This document shows positions 19,005 to 27,526 of a DNA stretch of 64,000 nt, piece by piece. The notes beneath the pieces were generated by a model. That model did no database searches. It had not been told where the DNA came from and saw only the letters and a program-made list of their open reading frames with translations. The translations under genes and the position numbers were made by a program. Positions within the stretch are counted from its first letter, which is position 1, and each line of letters begins with the position of its first letter. Source of the DNA: Pseudomonas piscis (GTDB lineage Bacteria > Pseudomonadota > Gammaproteobacteria > Pseudomonadales > Pseudomonadaceae); NCBI RefSeq assembly GCF_009380155.1, contig NZ_WHUV01000002.1, positions 744,001 to 808,000 on the forward strand, in the 5' to 3' direction.

Positions 19005-19669
19005 ACAATCCACTACAAGGCAAGCCACTGTTGGGCAGCGGTATGTCGGAGTCCCTCACCGGTACCCTGGATGCGCCCTTCCCAGAGTTCCAGAGCCTGC
19101 CGGACGAGCCCATGGGCGTGCTGCGCAACTGGCTCGAGCGCGCCCGCCGCGTGGGCATCCGCGAACCCAAGGCGCTGGCCCTGGCCACCGCCGACAGCCA
19201 GGGCCGCCCTTCGACCCGGATCGTGGTGATCAGCGAGATCACCGATACCGGCCTGCTGTTCAGCACCCATGCCGGCAGCCAGAAAGGCCGTGAGCTGACC
19301 CAGAACCCCTGGGCCTCGGGAGTCCTGTATTGGCGCGAGACCAGCCAGCAGATCATCCTCAACGGCCGGGCCGTGCGCTTGCCGGATGCCAAGGCCGAAG
19401 AGGCCTGGTTGAACCGGCCCTATGCCACGCATCCGATGTCCTCGGTATCGCACCAGAGCGAGGAGCTGCTGGATATCCAGGCCATGCGCGACGCCGCCCG
19501 GGAGCTGGCGCAGGTCTCGGGACCGTTGCCGCGGCCCGCTGGTTACTGCGTGTTCGAGCTGCGGCTGGAGTCCGTGGAATTCTGGGGCAACGGCCAGGAG
19601 CGCCTGCATGAACGCTTGCGCTATGACCGCAGTGACAAGGGCTGGGAGGTACGACGCCTGCAACCCTGA
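19001..19669 (+). CDS. phzG: PhzG FMN-dependent oxidase
   Basis: The product has 222 residues of the pyridoxamine-5'-phosphate oxidase family. FMN-binding [27 protein letters not shown] and the C-terminal [10 protein letters not shown] are recognisable. It oxidises the unstable hexahydro- and tetrahydro-phenazine intermediates so that phenazine-1-carboxylic acid is formed. It closes the core operon; a 140-base gap follows before phzH. Confidence 0.96.
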   Translation: MNNPLQGKPLLGSGMSESLTGTLDAPFPEFQSLPDEPMGVLRNWLERARRVGIREPKALALATADSQGRPSTRIVVISEITDTGLLFSTHAGSQKGRELTQNPWASGVLYWRETSQQIILNGRAVRLPDAKAEEAWLNRPYATHPMSSVSHQSEELLDIQAMRDAARELAQVSGPLPRPAGYCVFELRLESVEFWGNGQERLHERLRYDRSDKGWEVRRLQP

Positions 19670-19809
19670 ATAAAGCAAGTGTTGGTACGGGATCTACCGC
19701 GCGATGGATTGGCACTGGGGGCAAGACACTGCGGTTTACCCGACATGCGTCATGGAAGTCTTTCCGGCCATCCTCACGCGGCTCATCGATTAATCAGAGG
19801 AGTTGCTAA

Positions 19810-21642
19810 ATGTGTGGTCTCACAGGATGGGTAGACTATACGCGCAGGCTCGAAGGGGAAAATCCTGCAATTCGCGCCATGACCAATACACTCGCGTTTC
19901 GCGGGCCGGATGCCGAAGGTACATGGAAGCATCGGCATGCCCTTCTGGGGCATCGGAGGCTGGCGGTCATCGACCTGGACGGTGGCATCCAGCCGATGAT
20001 CTATCGTTTCGCCGATGGCCAGGAGGTCGCGCTGGTCTACACCGGCGAGGTGTACAACCACGACGCATTGCGCGAGCAGCTACGAAAACTGGGGCACGAG
20101 TTCCAGACCCGCAGCGACACCGAAGTGGTACTGCATGCCTACCTGCAATGGGGCGAGCGCTGCTGCGAATACTTGACCGGCATGTTCGCCTTCGCCCTGT
20201 TCGACGGGCGCGATGGCCACCTGTTGCTGGTCCGTGATCGCCTGGGGATCAAGCCGCTGTTCTACGCCCGGCATCGCGATGGCCTGCTCTTCGCCTCGGA
20301 GATCAAGGCCATCCTGGCTCACCCGGAATTCACCGCGACCCTGGATGTGACGGGGTTGGCCGATGTGCTCACGCTGTCCAAGGGCACAGCCCAGACACCG
20401 TTCAGAAACCTGATGGAGCTGCTACCAGGCCATCTCCTGTCCTGGCGTCCCAATGGACCGATAAAGATCCACAGCTATTGGGAAGTACGCCGCCAGGAAC
20501 ACCAGGACGATTTGCCGACCACGGTGCACAAGACCCGCGAGTTGGTCACCCTGGCACTGGGGTCGCAGCTGCATGCCGACGTTCCGGTGTGCACGCTGTT
20601 GTCCGGTGGGCTTGACTCCACCGCCCTCACGGCGCTCGCCCAGCGCTTGGAGAAGACCAGGACCGGCGGGGATATCAACTCCTTTTCCGTGGACTTCACC
20701 GGCCAGTCTGAACATTTCAAGAGCGACGACCTGCGTCCCGAACAGGATCAGCCCTTTGCCTTGCTGGCTGCAAAGGCCATTGGCAGCCGGCACCAGACCG
20801 TGCTTATCGACAACGCGGAGCTTGTCAGCGACCTGGCACGCCGCGAGGTGTTCCGGGCCAAGGACGTGCCATTCACTTTCGGTGACATGGATACCTCGCT
20901 GAACCTGCTGTTCAGGGAGATTCGCAAGCACTCCACGGTGGCCATCTCCGGCGAAGGGGCCGACGAGGTGTTCGGTGGCTATGGCTGGTTCCGTGACCCC
21001 AAGGTCGTGGCCACTGCGAGCTTTCCCTGGGCGTCGCGAGTGCAGTTGCCGGCCGGGTTCATCAATCCGGACTTCAATCGCCGATGCGATCTGGCCAAGT
21101 ACCAGCAGGCGAGCTACGACGATGCTCTGCGCCAGGTCGAGCATTTGGCCCAAGACAGCCCGCAGGAACGGCGGATGCGCGAGCTTTGCCATATGCACCT
21201 CAAGCGCTGGATGGTGATCCTGCTCGATCGCAAGGACCGCCTGAGCATGTGCAACAGCCTGGAGGTACGTGTGCCGTTCACCGATCACGAGCTGGTCGAG
21301 TACCTCTACAACGTACCCTGGTCGATCAAGAGCAAGGATGGCGAAGAGAAATGGCTACTCAAGCAGGCCTGTGCCGACCACGTCCCCGAGGCAGTGCTCA
21401 AGCGCAGGAAAAGTCCCTATCCGACCTCGGCCGACCTGGGCTATGAACGCTTCCTACGCCGCAGTACCGAGCAGTTGCTGCAGGACGTCGGCAACCCGGT
21501 GTTCGGCATCGTCTCCCACGCTCATATCACCGAGGAACTGCGCCAGCCCGAGGGCTGCTTCAATACACAAATAAGCCGGCATGGCCTGGAAACCGCACTG
21601 GCACTGGATGCCTGGCTGCGCTCCCACGGGCTCGCGGTCTGA
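19810..21642 (+). CDS. phzH: PhzH, phenazine-1-carboxylate amidotransferase
   Basis: The product has 610 residues with asparagine synthetase B architecture: an N-terminal class II glutaminase whose nucleophile is Cys2 (MCGLTGW), FRGPDAEG, and an ATP-pyrophosphatase domain from about 240 with the P-loop LLSGGLDSTAL and GEGADEVFGGY. In P. chlororaphis this gene converts phenazine-1-carboxylic acid to phenazine-1-carboxamide. AGAGGAG lies upstream of ATG. It lies on the same strand as phzA-G, so it may be read through from phzG or have its own weak promoter in the 140-base gap. Confidence 0.95.
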   Translation: MCGLTGWVDYTRRLEGENPAIRAMTNTLAFRGPDAEGTWKHRHALLGHRRLAVIDLDGGIQPMIYRFADGQEVALVYTGEVYNHDALREQLRKLGHEFQTRSDTEVVLHAYLQWGERCCEYLTGMFAFALFDGRDGHLLLVRDRLGIKPLFYARHRDGLLFASEIKAILAHPEFTATLDVTGLADVLTLSKGTAQTPFRNLMELLPGHLLSWRPNGPIKIHSYWEVRRQEHQDDLPTTVHKTRELVTLALGSQLHADVPVCTLLSGGLDSTALTALAQRLEKTRTGGDINSFSVDFTGQSEHFKSDDLRPEQDQPFALLAAKAIGSRHQTVLIDNAELVSDLARREVFRAKDVPFTFGDMDTSLNLLFREIRKHSTVAISGEGADEVFGGYGWFRDPKVVATASFPWASRVQLPAGFINPDFNRRCDLAKYQQASYDDALRQVEHLAQDSPQERRMRELCHMHLKRWMVILLDRKDRLSMCNSLEVRVPFTDHELVEYLYNVPWSIKSKDGEEKWLLKQACADHVPEAVLKRRKSPYPTSADLGYERFLRRSTEQLLQDVGNPVFGIVSHAHITEELRQPEGCFNTQISRHGLETALALDAWLRSHGLAV

Positions 21643-21679
21643 TCGGAGCCTGAGCTAGCCGCCCGGGTTCCCTCATCCC

Positions 21680-21705
21680 CCGGGGCACTGTGCGCAGTGT
21701 CCCGG
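21680..21705 (+). terminator. Hairpin downstream of phzH
   Basis: CCGGGGCACTG-TGCG-CAGTGTCCCGG forms a stable 11-pair stem (one G-T) with a four-base loop, 38 bases after the phzH stop. No T-run follows, so it may need Rho or act as a 3'-end stabiliser. Confidence 0.5.
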
Positions 21706-21791
21706 CTATCCCACTGCATTGCGGCGGCATTGGCCTTAAGGCCCCTGCCATTGTGCGGCCATCGCTCAAAGGAGCTTGCCCCACCCGGCTT

Positions 21792-22391
21792 TCACCAGAG
21801 CCAGCCACCGCCGCGGGCCAGTTCCTGTTCGCAACTGCGGTATTGGGCGCCGAACAGCGAGGCCCGGGCCTGGACCTTGAGCGATACGCTTTTCAACCAG
21901 GGCTTGGCGTCGTAGCTGCGGTTGCGATAGCCACCCCAGCCTTCGTGGTAGTTCAGGTACTGGCCGTAGGCGTCCCATTTGGAGGTGCGATTGACGTTGT
22001 AGCTCTTCTGCATGTACCAGCCCATGAAATCCAGGGCGTCAGCGAAATTGTCGCGGCTTGCCCCCCAGCCACCTGCGTCCTTCTTGTAGTCGGCCCAGGT
22101 TTCATCCTTGGCCTGGGCGTAGCCGTAGGCGGTGCTGACCCGGCCCCAGGGAATGAAGCCCAAGAAGTAGTAGCGCGGGGGCAAGGCGTCGTGCTTGAAC
22201 GATGACTCCTGGTACATCATCGCCATGGGCACCTGGATCGGGGCGCCCCAGCGCTGGTTCATCTTCTGCGCCGCTTCGTACCACTTGGGCTTCTCGCGAA
22301 AGATCTCACAGAGATTGTCGGGGTTGGCCGGAGGCTTGGTGGCGCAACCGGCAAGGGCCAGGAGCAGGACGGGGAGCAAGAGCCGAAGCAT
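21792..22391 (-). CDS. Lytic transglycosylase-like lipoprotein
   Basis: The start was placed at MLRLLLPVLLLALAGC, giving 199 residues with a lipobox LAGC (Cys16). The mature part contains MAMMYQESSF, the SLT-type catalytic Glu in its usual ES motif, then STAYGYAQAKDETW and YLNYHEGWGGY, which match SLT-fold sugar-binding segments. It probably trims peptidoglycan from the outer or inner membrane face. The mature domain is short (about 180 residues). It stands alone, convergent with phzH. Confidence 0.85.
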   Translation of the reverse strand: MLRLLLPVLLLALAGCATKPPANPDNLCEIFREKPKWYEAAQKMNQRWGAPIQVPMAMMYQESSFKHDALPPRYYFLGFIPWGRVSTAYGYAQAKDETWADYKKDAGGWGASRDNFADALDFMGWYMQKSYNVNRTSKWDAYGQYLNYHEGWGGYRNRSYDAKPWLKSVSLKVQARASLFGAQYRSCEQELARGGGWLW

Positions 22392-22524
22392 GGAGGGGAC
22401 TATTCCTTGGGCGCGGGCCTGGTGCAGCCCTTCGGGCGAAGCTTTATACACACTTTGCCATCAGCCGGCGATACGCCAGCGCGCAGCGCTGTGTTGCAAC
22501 TCGCAACAGCGCCTGGCCAGGTCA

Positions 22525-22551
22525 GGCCTGCCGGCACACACGCGGCAGGCC
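22525..22551 (-). terminator. Hairpin after the repeat-protein gene
   Basis: GGCCTGCCG / CGGCAGGCC is a perfect 9-pair stem with a nine-base loop, located ten bases beyond the stop of the minus-strand repeat protein. No T-run is visible. Confidence 0.4.
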
Positions 22552-22560
22552 CGCTGCCGG

Positions 22561-23196
22561 TCAATCGGGGCGCCAGCGCTCTCCACGATTGTTGCCGGTG
22601 CCCTTGTAGCCGCCGTAGCCATCCGGTTCCCAGCCACCGCCGGCATTGTCTCCGGTGCCGATGAAACCGCCACGGCCATCGGGCTCCAGCCCCCTGCCCT
22701 GGTTCTTGCCAGTACCGGTGTAGCCACCACGGCCATCGGAGACATAACCACGCTTGCGGTTCTCGCCCGTCCCCTCGTAGCCGCCCTTGCCATCGGACGC
22801 CCAGCCGCCGCCCCAGGCGCTGCCTTCACCGTGGAAGGCGCCCTTGCCATCGGACTTGTAGTCTTGGCCGTAGTTGGTGCCGGTACCGGTGTAGCCACCC
22901 GAACCATCCGGGGTGAAACCGGCGCCCTTGTTCAGCCCGGTGCCTTTGAGTCCGCCATCGTCGGCCGGAGCATAACCGCGACCATAGTTGTTGCCGGTGC
23001 CTCGGAGCGAGCCGTCCTTCTGCAACTCGTAATCGGAACCCTGGTTCTTGCCCGTGCCCTTGAAACCGCCATGTCCGTCGGGCTCGTAGCCGCGATCCTG
23101 GGCGAAACCCTGGCCGATGAAACCTTCGGCGGCCAGCAGCGGCGTACCGACGCCGAGCAAGGCGATGGCCAATAGCAGGTGAGAATGTCTGTTCAT
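22561..23196 (-). CDS. Exported protein of tandem 19-residue Gly-rich repeats
   Basis: The product has 211 residues. After a signal peptide (LLLAIALLGVGTPLLA-AEG) nearly the whole chain is nine to ten copies of a 19-residue unit of the form [YF]xGTGxNxGxGxxxDGxGG, for example YTGTGTNYGQDYKSDGKGA and FIGTGDNAGGGWEPDGYGG. The last copy is truncated and ends WRPD. Regular G-T-G, N and D-G positions suggest a repetitive beta structure, perhaps metal- or glycan-binding. It is periplasmic or secreted. I know no function for it. It is followed by a hairpin and a lipoprotein gene on the same strand. Confidence 0.8.
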   Translation of the reverse strand: MNRHSHLLLAIALLGVGTPLLAAEGFIGQGFAQDRGYEPDGHGGFKGTGKNQGSDYELQKDGSLRGTGNNYGRGYAPADDGGLKGTGLNKGAGFTPDGSGGYTGTGTNYGQDYKSDGKGAFHGEGSAWGGGWASDGKGGYEGTGENRKRGYVSDGRGGYTGTGKNQGRGLEPDGRGGFIGTGDNAGGGWEPDGYGGYKGTGNNRGERWRPD

Positions 23197-23251
23197 GCCG
23201 TATCGATATCCTTATGTAGGGGGAACGCCAGAATTTTTTGCCTGCTTGACC

Positions 23252-23863
23252 TCAGCGGGAGATCGCCATCCAACCTGCGCAACCGGTCATGATCCCGGCC
23301 GAGGTGCGGTTCAGGCGCTGCATGGCCCTGGGCGACTGGATCGCCCGCTTGATCCGCGCCCCGGTCATCAGGTACGCCAGTTGGATGCTCAGGTCGATGC
23401 CGACCCCCAGTGCAGTGATGAAAGCCACTTCCGACCAGGACAGCGCCGTCAGGTCGAAGGCATGGGGCAGCACCGCACCGAAGAACACCACCGCCTTGGG
23501 ATTGCTCAGGGTCAGCAGCGCTCCGGCGAGCAGCCCGCGGCCGGCCGAGCGCTTCGGCAGCTCCTCGGGCTGCGTGGGGTTCTTCGACCACAGCTTCCAG
23601 GCGATGAACAGGATGAAGGCCACGCCGAGCCACTTGACGCCGATGAACAAGTACTCGAAGCGCAGCGCCAGCGCCGCCAGGCCCAGGGTGGCCACCAGCA
23701 GCCAGAGCGCATTGCCCAGGACCATGCCACCGATGAACGGCAAGGTGGAACGGGCCCCGCGCGCCACCACCTGCCCCAGCATCGCGGCCTGGGCCGGGCC
23801 GGGAATGGCCGCGGCAATGGCGAACGGTACGGCGAAAAACCAGATCGAGGCAGTCACGCTCAT
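23252..23863 (-). CDS. LysE/RhtB-family amino-acid exporter
   Basis: The protein has about 203 residues from ATG 23863 with GGGGA upstream; a GTG seven codons earlier is also in frame. Six hydrophobic segments are present. The signature FAIAAAIPGPAQAAMLGQVVARG at the N-terminus and LTLSNPKAVVFFGAVLP in the middle define the family. The substrate is unknown. It is intact, unlike the LysE gene near phzI. Its promoter end faces the LysR gene, which is on the same strand upstream. Confidence 0.88.
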   Translation of the reverse strand: MSVTASIWFFAVPFAIAAAIPGPAQAAMLGQVVARGARSTLPFIGGMVLGNALWLLVATLGLAALALRFEYLFIGVKWLGVAFILFIAWKLWSKNPTQPEELPKRSAGRGLLAGALLTLSNPKAVVFFGAVLPHAFDLTALSWSEVAFITALGVGIDLSIQLAYLMTGARIKRAIQSPRAMQRLNRTSAGIMTGCAGWMAISR

Positions 23864-23996
23864 CGACGAAATCCCCCAGGTCACAGTGATGTCGGCCTGG
23901 ATACTCGCACCGAGGCAGCCGCTTGGGCAATGCCCGCTCCAGTGACGGCGCTGGATTCATGACGGGGCTTGGCCTGCGGGCCACAGGGGCACTGCA

Positions 23997-24890
23997 TCAG
24001 CCCCCGGCAAGTACCTCCCGGGCGCACAGCAACAAGCCGTCGACCACCGCAGAAGGCGTTTGCGCACGGGTGGCCAGGCCCAGGGTCGCCCGTGGCTGTT
24101 CCAGGGCCAGCTGGCGAAAGTTCAGCCCGGGACGGGCCATCCGCTGCATCGAGGCCGGCACCAGAACAATGCCCATGCCGGCCGACACCAGGTTGACCGC
24201 CGAAGACACCTGGGGGGCCTGCTGGTGGATCAGCGGGCTGAAGCCCTGGGCCCGGCAAGCGCTGACTATCTCGGCGCTCAGGCCGTAGCCGGACTTGCGC
24301 GAATAGAGGATGAAGCGCTCATCGCGCAGGTCCGCAAGATCCAGGCGCTCGCGAGCGAGCAAGGGATGGCTATCGGGCAGCACCACCATCAGCGGCTCCT
24401 CACTGAGGACCTGGAATGCCAGGTCGCCACCCCCGGCAAAAGGCGGACGGACGATGGCGGCATCGATCTGTCGCTCCAGCAGCCGGCCGACCAGGGTCTC
24501 GCTGTTGCCCTCCACCAGGTTGATCTGCACCTGCCGATAGCGCTGCTGGTAGAGACGCAGCAACGCGGTCATGCCCTCGTTGAACGAGGCCGACTCGGTG
24601 AACCCCAGGGTCAGGCTGCCGATCTCTCCGCGCGCGGCTCGCAGTGCCCGGACCTTGGCCTCTTCGGCCCGGGCCAGGATGTCCCGGGCACAAACCAGGA
24701 AGGTCTTGCCGGCATCGCTGAGGACGATGCCGCGGCCCTGGCGGTGAAACAACGGCGTGCCGATTTCCTCTTCCAGTGCGCGGATCTGCTGGCCCAGCGG
24801 CGGTTGGGCGATGTGCAGGACCTGGGCCGCCTTGGTCAGGCTCTGGGCCTCGGCGGTGGCCACGAAGTAACGCAGGTGCCGGAGTTCCAT
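23997..24890 (-). CDS. LysR-type transcriptional regulator
   Basis: The product has 297 residues starting MELRHLRYFVATAEAQSLTKAAQ, the standard LysR winged-helix N-terminus; longer starts read into the intergenic region. LHIAQPPLGQQIRALEEEIG is the recognition helix region, and residues about 90-297 form the effector-binding domain. It resembles BenM/CatM-type regulators by the PPLGQQIRALE wording. It is divergent from the isocitrate-lyase-family gene 110 bases away, which is its likely target. Confidence 0.9.
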   Translation of the reverse strand: MELRHLRYFVATAEAQSLTKAAQVLHIAQPPLGQQIRALEEEIGTPLFHRQGRGIVLSDAGKTFLVCARDILARAEEAKVRALRAARGEIGSLTLGFTESASFNEGMTALLRLYQQRYRQVQINLVEGNSETLVGRLLERQIDAAIVRPPFAGGGDLAFQVLSEEPLMVVLPDSHPLLARERLDLADLRDERFILYSRKSGYGLSAEIVSACRAQGFSPLIHQQAPQVSSAVNLVSAGMGIVLVPASMQRMARPGLNFRQLALEQPRATLGLATRAQTPSAVVDGLLLCAREVLAGG

Positions 24891-25000
24891 GGAATGTTCT
24901 ACGTTCTGATTTTGGATAATTAGAATATTAGACATAACAAATGCCCAGGACCAAGCTTTGCCTATCCAAGCAACGACACCCGCCAGCCCTGGGAGGCACC
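24891..25000. promoter_or_regulatory. Divergent LysR / lyase promoter region
   Basis: An AT-rich core, GGATAATTAGAATATTAG at 24914-24931, stands out from its GC-rich surroundings and contains ATAAT and TAATATTCTAATTA on the other strand, with T-N11-A dyad spacing as in LysR sites. It likely holds both the LysR autoregulatory site and the lyase promoter. Confidence 0.5.
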
Positions 25001-25852
25001 ATGAAAAACACAAGGAAACTACGCGATCTGTTGGCCAGCGGCGAAAGCCTGGTAGCCCCTGGCGTCTACGACGGGCTCTCGGCGCGCCTGGTGGAGCTGG
25101 CCGGCTTTTCAGCCGTCTACGCCAGCGGCGGAGCCATCGCCCGCTCCGCGGCGCTGCCGGATATCGGCCTGTTGAGCTTCAGCGAGGTCCTGGAACGCGT
25201 GGAGAAGATCGTCGACGGCAGCGCTTTGCCGGTGATCGCCGATGCCGACACCGGGTTCGGCGGCAGTGCCAACGTCGAACGTACGGTACGTGCCTTCGAA
25301 CGTGCCGGGGTGGCGGCACTGCACCTAGAAGACCAGGCGTTTCCCAAGCGCTGCGGGCACCTGGACGACAAGTCGCTGATCGATACCGAGCAGATGTGCC
25401 GCAAGCTGCGCGTCGCCCGCGAGGCTCTGGACGATCCGGACCTGGTGTTGATCGCCCGTACCGATGCGATCGCCGTCGAAGGCTTCGACGCCGCCCTGGA
25501 ACGGGCGCAGCGTTATGTCGAGGCCGGTGCCGACATGATTTTCGTCGAGGCCCCGGAGACTCTTCAGCAGATCCGCGAAATCGCTGCCCGGGTCCCCGGA
25601 CCCAAGCTGATCAACATGTTCCATGGCGGCAAGACCCCGATGATGCCGGTCGAGGAGCTGGCGGCCCTGGGGTATCAGCTGGTGATCATCCCTTCCGACC
25701 TGCAACGCGCGGCCATCCATGCCACGCAGCAAGTCCTGGCGCAGATCAAACGCAGCGGCGACAGCTCGGCGTTGGCCAGCCAGTTGGTGAGTTTCCAGGA
25801 GCGCGAGCGCATCGTGCGCACCAGCCGCTACCTGGAGCTGGACCAGCGCTGA
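25001..25852 (+). CDS. Isocitrate lyase / PEP mutase-family enzyme
   Basis: The product has 283 residues, with GGGAGG seven bases before ATG. It is a TIM-barrel of the ICL/PEPM superfamily: VYASGGAIARS, the metal-binding DADTGFGG, LEDQAFPKRCGH with the lyase signature KRCGH, and LIARTDA. The closest functional groups are 2-methylisocitrate lyases, oxaloacetate decarboxylases and related C-C lyases. No propionate genes accompany it, so the substrate is open. The divergent LysR gene probably regulates it. Confidence 0.88.
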   Translation: MKNTRKLRDLLASGESLVAPGVYDGLSARLVELAGFSAVYASGGAIARSAALPDIGLLSFSEVLERVEKIVDGSALPVIADADTGFGGSANVERTVRAFERAGVAALHLEDQAFPKRCGHLDDKSLIDTEQMCRKLRVAREALDDPDLVLIARTDAIAVEGFDAALERAQRYVEAGADMIFVEAPETLQQIREIAARVPGPKLINMFHGGKTPMMPVEELAALGYQLVIIPSDLQRAAIHATQQVLAQIKRSGDSSALASQLVSFQERERIVRTSRYLELDQR

Positions 25853-26598
25853 TCGCCGCGCCGCCCGAACAGGCCATAGCGGTCCCAGCGATACGGCGCC
25901 AGGTCGATCGCCGGTTGGCGGCCAGCCACCAGGTCGCTGACGATCCGCGCCGAGCCGCAGGCCATGGTCCAGCCCATGGCGCCGTGGCCGCAGTTGAGTA
26001 GCAAGTTGCGCACTTGGCAGGTGCCGAGGAACGGCAGGTTGTCCGGGGTCATCGGCCGTTGTCCGAGCCATTGCGTCGCGGTAACGCCCTGCAGCTGCGG
26101 GCAGACCTGCTCGGCGAAACGCTGCAGGGCGGCAAAGCGCTGCTCGATCTTGCCCGGTCCGGGTTGCCCGACATCGGCGAACCCGGTGAAGCGCAAGGTC
26201 TGGCCGAAGGCCGCCCAGGCTACCTTGTGCGGGATCAACACCGCGCCGACGCTCGGCCGCGGGATCCGGCCCAGAGGATAGGACAGCGAGTACCCCGTCA
26301 CCGGGTGAATCGGCAAGCGCAGCCCCAAGGGCGCCAGCAAAGGTGCCGAAGCCAGGCCGGCGGCGACCACCACGGCATCGGCGCGCCGCCGGCCCTGGTG
26401 GGTCCGCACCCCCACCGCCACCCCGGCTTCGACCTCGACCGCCAGCACCTGCTCAGCGAAACGCGCCACGGCCTTGGTCACGCAAGCACGCTCGATGGCT
26501 GCCTGGGCATAGCGGGCTGCATCTCCCGTGCCGTCCCGGGCGCAGTAGACCCCCTTGGCAAAACCCACACGGGCCAGTCTTCTCCAGCCTGGGACCAT
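25828..26598 (-). pseudogene. dadA-like D-amino-acid dehydrogenase remnant (C-terminal half)
   Basis: About 256 residues match the C-terminal part of FAD-dependent D-amino-acid dehydrogenases: GVYCARDGTGDAARYAQ, HPVTGYSLSYPLG, RFTGFADVG, TATQWLGQRPMTPDNLPFLG and NLLLNCGHGAMGWTMACGSA. The N-terminal half with the GxGxxG FAD fold, about 170 residues, is absent. A DJ-1-family gene ends four bases upstream of where it should continue. Its 3' end overlaps the lyase gene by 25 bases in convergent orientation. It is almost certainly non-functional. Confidence 0.8.
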
Positions 26599-26601
26599 GG
26601 G

Positions 26602-27285
26602 CTAGAGCAAGGCCGCCACTTGTTCGGCCGTGGCCTTGGCCGATTGCGGGTTCTGCCCCGTCACCAGGCGGCCATCGACCACCACCTTGGTGGTGAACGG
26701 CAACCAGGCCTTCTCGTAGCGTGCCCCACGCTGTTTCATCAGTTGCTCGACGTTGTACGGCACCTTGCCTGCCACGCCCGCCAGCACCTCCTCGATCCAG
26801 GCGTAACCAGTCAGGCGGCGCCCCTCCACCAGCAGCCGGCCGTCGCTGAGCCGCGTGTTGAGCAACCCGCAGTAGCCGTGGCAGACCGAAGACACGATGC
26901 CGCCCTGCTCGAAGATCTCCCGGGTCAGGCGCTGCAGGCCCGGGTCGTCGGGGAAATCCCACATCACTCCATGGCCGCCGGTGAAGTAGATGGCATCGAA
27001 GTCCGCGCCCTGCAACTCATCTGGATGAGCAGTGTGGGCCAGGCGCCGCAAGCTCGCCGGATCCTCCAGCCAGGCCTTGGCCGTGCCATCGAGCAATGGC
27101 CACTTCAACGCCCTGGGCTCCAGGGGCGAGGCGCCGCCTCTGGGGCTGACCAGGCGCTGCTCATGCCCCCTGGTGGCGAACACCTGCCAGGCATGGGTCA
27201 ACTCCCCCAACCACAACCCGGTGGGTTGGCCGGGGTCGGCGTAATGGGCGACGTTGGTGACGACATGCAAGATGCGCTTGGCCAT
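26602..27285 (-). CDS. DJ-1/PfpI-family protein (Hsp31-like)
   Basis: The product has 227 residues from MAKRILHVVTN; the open frame extends 43 codons upstream without a better start. Motifs are TGLWLGELTHAWQVF, the acidic residue before it, FTGGHGVMWDFPD and the nucleophile elbow SSVCHGYCGLLN with Cys in the VCHG turn. It belongs to the class I glutamine-amidotransferase-like superfamily of chaperone/glyoxalase III enzymes that handle methylglyoxal. The gene stop abuts the dadA remnant. Confidence 0.88.
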   Translation of the reverse strand: MAKRILHVVTNVAHYADPGQPTGLWLGELTHAWQVFATRGHEQRLVSPRGGASPLEPRALKWPLLDGTAKAWLEDPASLRRLAHTAHPDELQGADFDAIYFTGGHGVMWDFPDDPGLQRLTREIFEQGGIVSSVCHGYCGLLNTRLSDGRLLVEGRRLTGYAWIEEVLAGVAGKVPYNVEQLMKQRGARYEKAWLPFTTKVVVDGRLVTGQNPQSAKATAEQVAALL

Positions 27286-27526
27286 CGATAGGTACTCCGC
27301 ACAGTGCCGGGACTGGCAAAAGGTTAGTCCACCAGGCTCGCAAACGCCCGGCAGGCAGGCTGGTTGGACGCCGCCCTGGTCACGCGGCAGCGCCGTCATT
27401 TGCCTGCTTGACATTGAGGTTAAGTTGAACGTTAGGGTTTACCGACCCCGGCCGGTATCGAGCGAACAGACGCCGGCCTTGCCCGGGGTATTCATCAGCG
27501 TGATGCACTCTCTGGAGAACTGGAAC

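Noticed and set aside
19684..19703. Possible third phz box upstream of phzH (GGTACGGGATCTACC)
   Set aside because: It shares the GATC centre and TAC on one side but fits the consensus poorly elsewhere and lacks the outer half-sites.
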